Assembly (NCBI GenBank): GCA_009801085.1
Contig: VNWV01000002.1
Span: 4,030,001-4,094,000 of the forward strand
DNA from: Lasiodiplodia sp. COLG20
Taxonomy: Eukaryota > Ascomycota > Dothideomycetes > Botryosphaeriales > Botryosphaeriaceae
DNA: 64,000 bases
Direction: 5' to 3'
In this document: in pieces, positions 55,464-64,000 of the stretch
Layout: the number at the start of each line of letters is the position of its first letter
Numbering within the stretch: position 1 is the first letter of the stretch
The notes under the pieces: generated by a model
The model's database searches: none
What the model was told of the DNA's origin: nothing
What the model saw: the letters and a program-made list of their open reading frames with translations, nothing else
Position numbers and translations under genes: made by a program

Positions 55464-56591
55464 AACGTGTTTGACATGATTAGTGGCACTAGCATTGGCG
55501 GGTGAGTAATCTCAAATATTTAGTGCTCGACACGTTAACTGACATTGGGTGCAGTCTGATCGCCATCATGCTGGGCCGCCTCAAAATGGATGTTGACGAG
55601 TGCATCAAGCACTACGAACAGGATATGATAAAGATATTCGGCGACAAGGAGAAGGAAGCCTGGTTATCGAAATTTGCTCGAGAAGCCAAGGGTGTTATAA
55701 GCACTGCGGTCGAAGGGCGAAGTTACGACGCCGGGCCGTTGGAAAAGACCGTCCAAAAGCTTGTTTCAGAGAAGCTCAGCAACAAATGCAAAGTGTATGG
55801 AACCCCTCACGCTCCGAAACAACTCACTCACATTCCCTCCCAGGTTCGTCATGGCTTTTGACAAGAAAAGGCCCAACAACAGTGGTCCAGTCTACCTCCG
55901 CTCATATGCGAGTAAGGAAATCGTCCTTTCTCATATCAAAATCTGGGAGGCAGCTCGCGCGACCTCCGCGGCCCCGACATACTTCGACCCTATGAAGGTT
56001 GTCGATACGTCTACCCCTGCGAAGCTGAAGTACGAGCTCATAGATGGTGGGTTGGGGGCCAACAATCCACTGGGATGGTAAGTCACTGCTTATAGCTTTT
56101 GTGGCCTGAAATCTAATGAAGACCTCTTTAGGTTGTGGAATGAAGTCATTCGTGTCTATGGCCCAACACGGCCAACTGATTGCTTCCTCAGCATCGGAAC
56201 AGGCATACCAGCAAACCAGATGCTCGTCGACCTTGGAATCGCCAACGGAGGAGTGGAGAACATCAAGAAATTCATGGGCGTGATCTCTAGCATTACGACG
56301 AACACCCAGATCACGCACATCCTTTTCAGCACGCTGATCAACTCGCTCGCGCCAGTTGCGGGGAATCCCCCAAAGTACTGGCGGCTGAATGTCGGACAAC
56401 ATGGCCAGGACAAAGAGCCTGATGAAGCCTACCTCCAAGCTCTCACAAAAGATGCCGAACTCCCGACTATGGATGATTCCGGCAAGATCGGTACGATCAA
56501 AACCATGACGAAAGACTATATCATTAAGGCCACGCTGGACATCAGTGCTTCCGCCGAGGCGTTGAGCAGAAAGGGGCCGGCTCAGGAGTGA
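55464..56591 (+). pseudogene. 5'-truncated patatin-like phospholipase gene
   Basis: Coding segments 55464-55501, 55555-55794, 55844-56077 and 56132-56591 join in frame. Patatin-like enzymes hydrolyse membrane lipids with a Ser-Asp dyad. The nucleophile elbow GTSIGG is present at the start (serine at 55491-55493), followed by LIAIMLGRLKMDVDECI, ARATSAAPTYFDPM and the dyad aspartate in ELIDGGLGANNPLGWLWNE, then CFLSIGTG. The N-terminal part carrying the glycine-rich oxyanion-hole motif is absent; the sequence runs directly into the AT-rich tract. An ATG at 55476, just before the elbow, could start a 319-aa truncated product, so transcription cannot be excluded, but without the oxyanion loop activity is unlikely. 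Everything downstream looks intact, with no stops, so the loss may be recent. It converges with the PNP-coiled-coil gene (146 bp). Confidence 0.85.
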
Positions 56592-56737
56592 ACTTCTTTT
56601 GTCTAAGCCAGTGTTACTGCGTGACAGTAATAGCCGCTCATTAATGTATTTACAAAAAAAGTTCGGATCGAGATTGAAATTGATTTAGTGGCTACTTTGT
56701 TTCAAATTTGGCAGGATTACCGCTCTGGTTGGAAATC

Positions 56738-58212
56738 TCAATAATACTCGTAGCAACTCTCTGAACTGTAAACGTCCGTCTCCTCCAAGTCTTTGACCCT
56801 CTTATTCAATTTCTTCAGCTCAACCTCAGCCTTCTCAAGACGCTTCTGTAGGTCACCATTACCATTGCTCGCGTTGTCAGGTTTATTGTTAGAAAGACGC
56901 GTGATCTGTTCCTGAAGGTCACGAATCTTGTCTTCATTGGCCTTGACACGATCCTGCAGACTCTTTAGGTTGCGGATCTCGTCCTCATTTGCCTTGACAC
57001 GATCCTGTAGATTCTTCTGGTTGCGGATCTCAGCTTCAGCATCGTCAAGACGTTTCCGTAGTTTATCAAGCTCATCGTTGTTGACTTGTCCGCTCGGGCC
57101 CGCAGGACTAGGTGCCGCGGGGGCGGGAGACTGCTCCGGTGGATGATACGGTGGAGGGGCGGGCTCTTCTACAGATCAAACTCACAATCAAGAGTTAACA
57201 CAGGTTCTCCACTGGGAAAAGAAACAGGATTGCAATTCTTCTAACGAGACGTACTGTTCTCCATAGCATCAGATGCTGGTTTAGTGCCCTCTACTTCTCC
57301 CGCGTCCATTCCCAAAAGAAGCTCCTTGGCGGTGGCAGCCGCGGTGAGTGCCGCATATTTCTGCCACTTGTCGTTCTTGTGCGAATCGGCATAGTCGCAT
57401 ATGCCACGGATGACCAGGCACGGAAAGCTGTCCATCAGGCCGGCCGCCTCCATCTCAATGCACATGGTGTCCTTGCCAGCCAGCTCGATGATCTCAGCCT
57501 TCTTCTTCGCATCCTTGACCACCATGTTACCAGAGGCAATGGTACCAAAGAAGATCCTCGGGCCATTCGCGCGGTCCTGCCTCGGCGGGTAGCGCGACAC
57601 CTCCTGCTCGCGCAAGTCGTCGTACAGCCGGTCATTCGCAGCGCCCTGGTACTGGAAGTCCTCTTCCTCGCGTATCGCACGATCGATGCCGCGGACCATC
57701 TCGGCGATCTTGGTCTTCCGCCGCGTCTGCTTGATCTGCAGCCCCGCCGCCGCCGTCAGCAGCACCTTGGGCGGCTTGTCCAGCACGCCGACGTGCTTGA
57801 ACTTGCCGTCGCCCTGCGCCTTGCCCATGTCCCACTGCACGACGCCGCCGCTGTCCTCGCCCGGCTTGCTGACCACCACGTCGCCCAGCCGGATGTCGCG
57901 CTCCGGCGGCGCCGCCACGCCCGCCCCGATCCCGACCATCAGCCCGAAGCGGATGTAGGGGAACGTGCTGAGCATCGTCGTGGCGACGACGGCCGCGTTG
58001 TTGGTGCCGTAGCCGCCGAGTGGGAGGCAGGCGAGGATGACGTTGTGCTTGTTGATCCGGCCGAAGGAGTAGTCGTTCGTGTCGCGGGGTGGCTGTGTCC
58101 AGCCTGTGGGGGCTTCGTGTTCTTCGTCGAGCAGCTCGAGTGCGGCTGTCATCTCATCGGGGAGAGCGGCAATCCAGCCGACCGTGTATTGCTCGGGTTT
58201 TAGGGAAACCAT
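56738..58212 (-). CDS. PNP_UDP (nucleoside phosphorylase superfamily) protein with C-terminal coiled coil
   Basis: Exons 58212-57255 and 57168-56738 give 462 aa. The first ~300 residues match the fungal PNP_UDP domain: YTVGWIAALPDEMTAALELLDEEH, INKHNVILACLPLGGYGTNNAA, IRFGLMVGIGAGVAAP..DIRLGDVVVS, GTIASGNMVVKDA, DTMCIEMEAAGLMDSFPCLVIRGICDYADSHKND. These are the phosphate/ribose-binding and purine-binding motifs, including EMEAAG and the D in CDYAD, so catalysis looks possible. In fungi this domain often sits at the N-terminus of NOD-like receptors. Here it is followed not by NACHT but by a Pro-rich linker and a ~110-residue coiled coil with internal repeats (EIRNQKNLQDRVKANED, EIRNLKSLQDRVKANED, KIRDLQEQ). 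The end is SSESCYEYY. The second exon lacks a Met and sits in a different frame, so it is easily missed. Confidence 0.85.
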
Positions 58213-59535
58213 CTTGTTTTTGTTCTAGCTGATTGATTTTAGTATGCAACTAACGGTGTTGAAAATCGAAGGGGATTCATACTGTAGCAAAGATACAATG
58301 CGGACTCTGTGGATTGTAGAATTGCTGGCTTTTCCGAGCCTTAAAAGGAAGGTTTTTGGTGTGTGTACTTCTATGACCTGGCAGCGCCGATTGCGGCTCA
58401 TGTTAGCATGCGCTCGTGTCGAGTCTTGACGGGGCCCCACTGGCCTCTGTTCCAAGCCCTAAGTTCCAGACTGTGGGTATTATGATACGCGACTCTGCCT
58501 CCAGCAACGATAATTGGCGTGAATTCCTTTTTTCTCTTTTCACCTTACAACTGGGGCTCAGCCTAAGACAAGGCAACAAAGTTCAGTGTAAAGTTGTCAA
58601 ACAAGTGGACTTGACCCAAAAATCCCTCTATCGTGGTGTCATTTCCTTCGTGGTAGCACTGGCTGGGTGTGGGATCGACGGCCGGGGCTGAAGCGCGCAG
58701 GCCCTCGGGTAAAGTTCCCTTTCAGCCTTGCTGGTATGAGCTATCACAGTTCATTGCACATGGTTCACCGGTGAGTAGACTAGCCCAGAGTCTCGCTGAC
58801 ATTCAGATCCAGCATTCTACGCTAGCAGTGGCTGTGGCAGACGGATGAGCTGTACAGACATGCAGCTTGGCTCACCGCCAAAGAATCTACCGTAGGCAGC
58901 AAGAAATCGATTGCCAGCGATTTCGATGTGAAAGCTTGCCTCCAGGGTATCCACAGTGTCCATTGGTTTTCGGCGTCGCCGGAATTCAACATGCATGACA
59001 TGCCTGGCAACACATTTCTGCCTGATGTCCGACCCACCACGGTTTTACCATTTGGAAAAGATAAGGCAGTGTGGATACCTTTTCTTTTGCCTGAAAGCTT
59101 ATTTTTGTAAGGTGGGTCACGACAGCTTGGAATGATGCGGCTCCGCGACTGTGGTAAAAACATGTGACCCAAACGATTAGAAGAGCCGCGTATACGAGCT
59201 ATCCCGGGTTATCGGAGGGAGCCCCACAAGCATTTAACGGGAAATGACACTACACGAAGGGATGACGTTGCCGAAGGCTATGCAACAGTAGCCCGCAACA
59301 TTTGCCCATTGTCGGTGGCCCGCTTCGAGACTTCGTGGATAAGGGTGCAAATGATTTTTGTTTTTTTTTTGAAACAGTTTGGTCAATGCACTCGCTTCCC
59401 AATCATGGCGGTGCTGTGCAGCACTTCATACTCTTTGCCGCAATAGCTGGAATCACAGAGGGATCGAAATCGTGATATGAGGGCTAGTAAATGCTATCAA
59501 AATGTGGTACCCGAACCAACTCCTTTCAGCCATTG
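58213..59535. other. Gene-free interval upstream of the PNP gene
   Basis: About 1.3 kb between the start of the PNP-coiled-coil gene and the stop of the trypsin-like gene, both minus strand. The composition is ordinary, with a T run near 59358-59370. No coding region was supported. Confidence 0.4.
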
Positions 59536-60991
59536 TTACTCCAAGACCGGGCTCTCGAGGACCCATCTATTGTAAGCGTCCTATGAGGAGGAGAGGTCAG
59601 CATCGATGGTCATGTCATCCTGTAAGTAGTTTACGTACTTTCAACGACTGGCCTTTCAGATATTTCCGGTAGCCGATGACATCAAGAATCTCTCCGGGTT
59701 CCTCCAATTGCCAAGATGCTACTTTCGTGTGTTCCAATACCAGTGCCAGACCCTTACTGGCGCCCACGTCTTTCATAGTAGTGCCAGGTCGAGGGGGAAC
59801 CACAATGACGAACTGCTTGCCCTCCTGATACTCCCAGCCTTGGGCATTGCCTGGAATCTCGATGCGGCCGAGCCATGCTCTGCGCAGATCGTCAACCAAG
59901 GTTGCCGCTGAGGGTGCGTCCCAAGACACCCAGCGGTCCTTCTGCAGGAAGCCGAAGGCTGGATGCGTTGTGGTCTCGCGACTCGGCGCCGCATAGATAG
60001 GGAAAGTGCTCAGCAGCATCGTGTCCGGCGGATCATCGATCTCGTCAACGACGACGCGGAAAGCGCTGTCATCAGCAGAGTAAGCCAGGCGGAGTGGCGG
60101 CTCTATGGGCTCCTTTGCTTTGGTGGCCCGCAATATCTTCTCCGTTGTGTCTATCCCTGCCCAAGCAAAGATGTCGCGAAGTGACCTGAGGTTGATGCGC
60201 GTGCCTTTGCTGCCGTAGCCAGGCTTGTTGATTTTCCGACCGTAATTGCTAACGTGAATGATTAGCTCTTCAAAGTCTACCCCGAAGTGAATAGAGCGGT
60301 GTTGTCTGTTGAGCTTACTGGATTGCTACGACAGTGGGATGTCCCTTGTAACCGACCCAGACGGGTGAGCCGCTAAGGCCCGCCTCCGTCTCGATGATGT
60401 ACTCGAGCTGGTTTTGGCGGATGATTGGGTTCACGACTCGGCCGCTACTGGTTACTATCCCGGCGTTGTTGGTAGCGGGGTACCCCGTTACGGATAGCTC
60501 ACAGTCGAGACGGCTCGCGACGCCGAGTGGAAGAGAGAAGCCGAAGTCGCCTGGAGGTTTGATGTCTTTGGGTAGCAGAATGACCCCGTAGTCATGTTCG
60601 GCGGAAATCTCTTTGGGCGTGGCTGTGTAGACTGAATTGATCCGAACGTCTTCGTTAGGTATGTTGATGTACTCCTTGCTGCCGAACAGTTGGATCTTCA
60701 GGTCCGTGTGGGGTTCTTCCGAGATCAAGTTGTGTCCAGCAGTAAGAATGAAGTTTTTCTTCACTCCTGGAATATTCACGAAAAATCCAGTGCCAGCTTG
60801 TTGATTTGCTCCTGCTTGAAACATTACTAATTTGGTGCATGCTTTGCATGATGGGTTCACTTACCTTTCATGAATTTCAACCTCACAACAGCCTGAGGCA
60901 ATTCTTCGGCCTTGTATCTGGCGGAGAAGACAGGCTGCTCTATCGGGGGAATCCTCCCCAAGATGTCTCTGTCTTCATGACGATATTCCAT
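59536..60991 (-). CDS. Trypsin-like serine protease with an unknown C-terminal domain
   Basis: Exons 60991-60865, 60811-60319, 60248-59639 and 59580-59536 give 424 aa. The N-terminal ~205 residues form a V8/glutamyl-endopeptidase-like chymotrypsin fold. The catalytic triad is visible: His69 in LTAGHNL, Asp116 in EHDYGVILL and Ser189 in EAGLSGSPVW; GTGFFV and VTGYPA are further family hallmarks. There is no signal peptide, so it should act inside the cell, as do trypsin-like domains attached to fungal NOD-like receptors and ankyrin proteins. The C-terminal ~215 residues (from NYGRKINKPGYGSKGTRINL) match nothing I recognise; they have mixed alpha/beta character and end DAYNRWVLESPVLE, encoded partly by a 45-nt last exon. 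A longer N-terminus from the in-frame Met at 61078 is possible. It is divergent from the ankyrin-VWA gene. Confidence 0.82.
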
Positions 60992-61326
60992 CTTGCACCG
61001 TCTTTCCAGGCACGGCTCTCGCAAACTTTGAGTGGGATGGAGGGATCTGAACCAATACAAATTTTGACCCCCGATCAATCAGGCAACAGCCAGGTATCCG
61101 GCAACAAGGGAGTGTGGATCCGGGACTAGCAACGTGGACCAACAGCAATATTGGGCTTCGGGTCCACAATTCAGCTTCATGCGCTTCGTGTCCATGTTGC
61201 CTCGTCCGAAATGACAGTGGAGAATGAGACCATAGATCCGATAGCAATGGCGCATTGTAGAGCCGCCAGAGTATTTTAAGGTGTACCAACTCTTTTTTCC
61301 ACGGCAAAAGCACCTCATCCACGAAA
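60992..61326. promoter_or_regulatory. Compact divergent promoter between the protease and ankyrin-VWA genes
   Basis: Only 335 bp separate the two start codons (about 250 bp if the protease begins at 61078). A TATA-like GAGTATTTTAAGG lies at 61267-61279, about 50 bp before the ankyrin-VWA start. The tight head-to-head layout would allow shared regulation. Confidence 0.5.
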
Positions 61327-63120
61327 ATGTCGGACATCTACGCCCTCGCCAAGAACGGAAAGTTGACGGAGAAAAGATTGGATGAGTTTCTCCAAAACTC
61401 TCAAATCGATGCTGAAGTCTCCCAGAACCGGACTCTACTTGCAGAGGCAGTCAGGGGTGGTCATCCCAGCGTTGTCGAGCTTCTTGTTCGCAAGGGTGCT
61501 GATGTGAACAAACGGGGTGCCCACGGCCGGACGCCTTTGCACTTGGCCCTTAAAGTGAGGAACAATCGCGTCAAGACTGTTGAGGCACTCCTCAACGCCA
61601 AAGCGGACCCAGACTCTGCTGATGACGATGGCAACACCCCGCTCATGGCCGCCATCCTCAGGAGAGCAACTGTGCCAGTTGTGAAACTGCTCGTGGCCGC
61701 TGGAGCGTCGACGACCAAGCAGAACAAGGACGGGAAGTCTGCGATAGCCCTCGCGGATGAACAGAACGACTTCGAAGTCAAGAGAGCGGTGCGCCCAGCA
61801 GATCAAAATGCCCCCGGAAGACTTGAGTTCATCGCCACCATCGTCAACCTGGTCCTCTTCATCCTTGTGTACGTCAATAGCGGAGCCGTGAAGGGTGTGG
61901 TCAAGGGGGTCGTCTCAAATCTCTACCACATTGTTGGAAACGCCGAGCCCGACAGTGAGACCGCCAAAGTAAGTTCTGGTTCTTTGCAACAAAACGCAGA
62001 CTCTCACAACACTCTAGAAAATCGACAACCCAGAGACTGTCGACGACTTCAAGAAGAACATTGATAACTTTGTGCGCAACGAGAGCCCCGAGCTTAGCTC
62101 TTTCTTTGCTCCAGGAAACGACTTCCTCCAGAAAGTGGCGGAAAAGGCGGTCGAGCTGAAGGAAGATCCGAACAACCATCTCAAAGCCCCCGACCAGATC
62201 AGTGATCTTACCAGGCTGGCACTCTACCAGCCGATCCTTTACTGCGGTAAGTATTGCCGGCATGACAAGCAGCGCGTCAACTGACAAACCCCGAGACGAT
62301 AGTGGGTCCATGGGGGAAGTTGACACTCCGGACGGCCCCAACCGCCAGCAGCTGCTTCGAAGGCTGGTCACTCGCATGTGCAGCGTCGCCACGCGGCTTG
62401 TCCCAGACGGCGAGGGCGTGCATCTCCGCTTCATCAACAAGGAAGAACCCCGCAAGGGTGCGTTTGACAGCCTGAACTCAGAGCAGATCGACAATGCGCT
62501 CAACTTCGAGCCGTGCGGCGGAACGGACATCGGCACGGAGCTGCGCGAAAAGATTCTCAAGCCTTTCGTGTTCGACGTTTTTGCGCGCGGCGAGACGCTC
62601 AAGCGGCCCATCCTCATTATCGCCATTACCGATGGCCATCCAACAGATGATGATCCGCATGAGTTCAAGAATGCCATCGTCGAATGCAGCCAGGCGCTGG
62701 CGGATAAAGGCTACGAGCCGGAAGGTAGGTTGAACATCATTTCCTGCCGCGTCGAGGGCTAGGTACTGACTTGTTTTCACAAGCCTGTCGCTTCCTTGTT
62801 AGCCGCATCGGTAAGGACGAGGCAGCCGGCCACTTCCTTGACGATCTTGGGGGCGATATCGCCATCGACAGAGTTGTGCACCGCACGTCAGGTAACCAAT
62901 CCCCCCTCTCCACAGTCCAGCTGCTCAACTGCTCACCGCTCTAGGCCCATTGGATACGAAACTGGCTGATCTGAGCAAAAATGAGGCTCATGTTGAAGAA
63001 TGGGTGTGTACTATGCATTTTTTAGCCGAACCATGTGCATTGGACGTAGCGCTAACAATGTGGCTGTGCCAGCTTCTCAACGTCCTCATGTCCCCAATCA
63101 CAGGTAGATCTCGCAGCTAA
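61327..63120 (+). CDS. Ankyrin repeat - transmembrane - VWA domain protein
   Basis: Six exons: 61327-61968, 62018-62246, 62296-62724, 62784-62891, 62945-63003 and 63073-63120, giving 504 aa with consistent phases. Residues 30-155 are about four ankyrin repeats (LLAEAVRGGHPSVVELLVRKGADVN; GRTPLHLAL; GNTPLMAAI...VVKLLVAAGAS). Residues 166-184 form a likely membrane helix (LEFIATIVNLVLFILVYVN). After a helical linker a VWA domain starts at about 285 with a complete MIDAS: DxSxS at residues 291-295 (DDSGSM), the Thr in GGTDIG, and the Asp in ITDGHPTDD. VWA domains bind protein ligands through a metal ion. The domain's first strand and MIDAS are split across exons 2 and 3, and splicing at 62246/62296 restores YCDDSGSMG. 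The end (VLMSPITGRSRS) is the least certain part. No NACHT domain is present. The job is unknown; a sensor or scaffold at a membrane is plausible. Confidence 0.8.
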
Positions 63121-64000
63121 ATGTGGGCCTCCTCTAATCATCTCTCCTCGAGACACGATTCCGTGTAGCCAGATCCTCGGGTCCAGCGGAATCTCCCGGC
63201 TGTTTACTCTGTAGCACGTGTACATCCGTAGCAAATTGAAACCGGACCTTTCGTCCACTGCCATACCTAAAATATCTGCCTTTGGTTACGTGTTCTGTGT
63301 TTAAGCCGCATTGCCTTAGTGTGAGTGAGGCATTTTGCCTGCGTAATCGCAAGGCTGGCGTCGGGGAAGGAAGCTTTACGCGCGCATGTTGATCCATTGC
63401 ATCTCGTATCGCGAGCCGAACGACGGCCCGCAATTCCACACGGGTACGGATCAGCGGGAGCCTTTGATTTCAGCCGCACGGCAAATCCACGAGTGTGGTC
63501 AAGGTTGACCCACTGACACGCTGTCCCCGCCGGCCGGCTACTCGCCGTGCCCCGTTTTTTCTGTCAGAAGCTTGATCACAAGGACCGAGCTTCGGACCTC
63601 GAAATTTCCAAAGCAGCCATCCAAAACGGACAGAGCCGCACTAGTAAGGCTGGTGGCGGCTGGCCACGTCGTGCTGGTGTGGTAGTACACTCCTCTCGCT
63701 TCCACTGAAACGTCCTTCTGCGTGTGCTCGACACGAACATCGGCCGTGCACGCACAGAAAAATACTCCCCGTGACGGTCTACGCCATTGATCAGCCACGA
63801 CTATGTGTGGAAACAAGGCAACAGGCTCCAATCGATCGCGCCGGGACCATGTCTGCTGGGTGACTAGCTGAGATAGCATCGCCAACATTATCCAGAATAG
63901 TCAAATGGTATGAAGAAAAAAAAAAAGGTCAACTGCATTATCACACCTTCCGCACTCTCCGAAACGAGCATATACCGTCATAGGAAGTGATCAGAGGCCA
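63121..64000. other. Right end of window, no supported gene
   Basis: The last 880 bp hold open frames of up to 116 codons on both strands without recognisable motifs. There is a short A run near 63915-63926. A gene may begin beyond the window. Confidence 0.35.

Noticed and set aside
57379..58203. Plus-strand 274-codon frame opposite the PNP gene
   Set aside because: Antisense to a domain with intact catalytic motifs; Arg/His/Val-rich with no motif.
63538..63888. 116-codon minus-strand frame at the right end
   Set aside because: No domain or homology cue; near the window edge, so it cannot be judged.
1..64000. tRNA, rRNA or CRISPR elements
   Set aside because: Reading through the window I found no convincing B-box or cloverleaf, no rRNA segment and no regularly spaced repeats; a covariance-model scan would settle tRNAs.

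Overview
The window reads as a nuclear contig from a filamentous ascomycete (Pezizomycotina). The signs are short introns (about 45-80 nt) with GTAAGT-like donors and CTAAC/CTGAC-like branch points, genes spaced on both strands without operons, fungus-specific families (RGT1-type Zn2Cys6 factor, copper-fist factor, Dal5-like transporter, GH71 mutanase, Helo-like and PNP_UDP proteins), and one AT-rich tract that looks mutated by repeat-induced point mutation (RIP). No rRNA, tRNA, CRISPR array or intact transposon was recognised. Exon structures were assembled by hand from splice sites and reading phase; every multi-exon model closes in frame, but none has transcript support.

Region 1 (0-23.3 kb) is mostly conserved housekeeping: REI1 (60S maturation) divergent from a HUL4-type HECT ligase, BUD22 (ribosome biogenesis), two MFS transporters (sugar type and Dal5/allantoate type), an adenine-deaminase-like enzyme, ATG13 (autophagy initiation) and an RGT1-like glucose regulator. 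Region 2 (23.3-37.8 kb) is gene-poor, with a copper-fist transcription factor and a six-exon ankyrin protein carrying a Helo-like N-terminus, separated by 2-4 kb stretches without convincing coding sequence. Region 3 (37.8-46 kb) holds a TAPT1/Emp65-family ER membrane protein divergent from a RING protein, a charged repeat/coiled-coil protein and a disordered protein with DRYxP motifs.

Region 4 (47-63.1 kb) is accessory. It starts with a small four-exon orphan gene, a secreted GH71 alpha-1,3-glucanase with an odd Asp/Asn- and Cys-rich tail, a secreted HExxH metallopeptidase candidate and an ABM-like protein. A RIP-like AT-rich tract then abuts a patatin-like phospholipase gene that has lost its 5' part, followed by a PNP_UDP-coiled-coil protein, a trypsin-like protease with an unknown C-terminal domain and, divergent from it, an ankyrin-transmembrane-VWA protein.

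The most interesting feature is this 55.4-63.1 kb neighbourhood. Patatin, PNP_UDP and trypsin-like domains are all known as effector domains of fungal NOD-like receptors, and ankyrin repeats as their sensor repeats. Here they occur as separate neighbouring genes with no NACHT or NB-ARC domain between them. Whether they act together as a defence or incompatibility module is inference.
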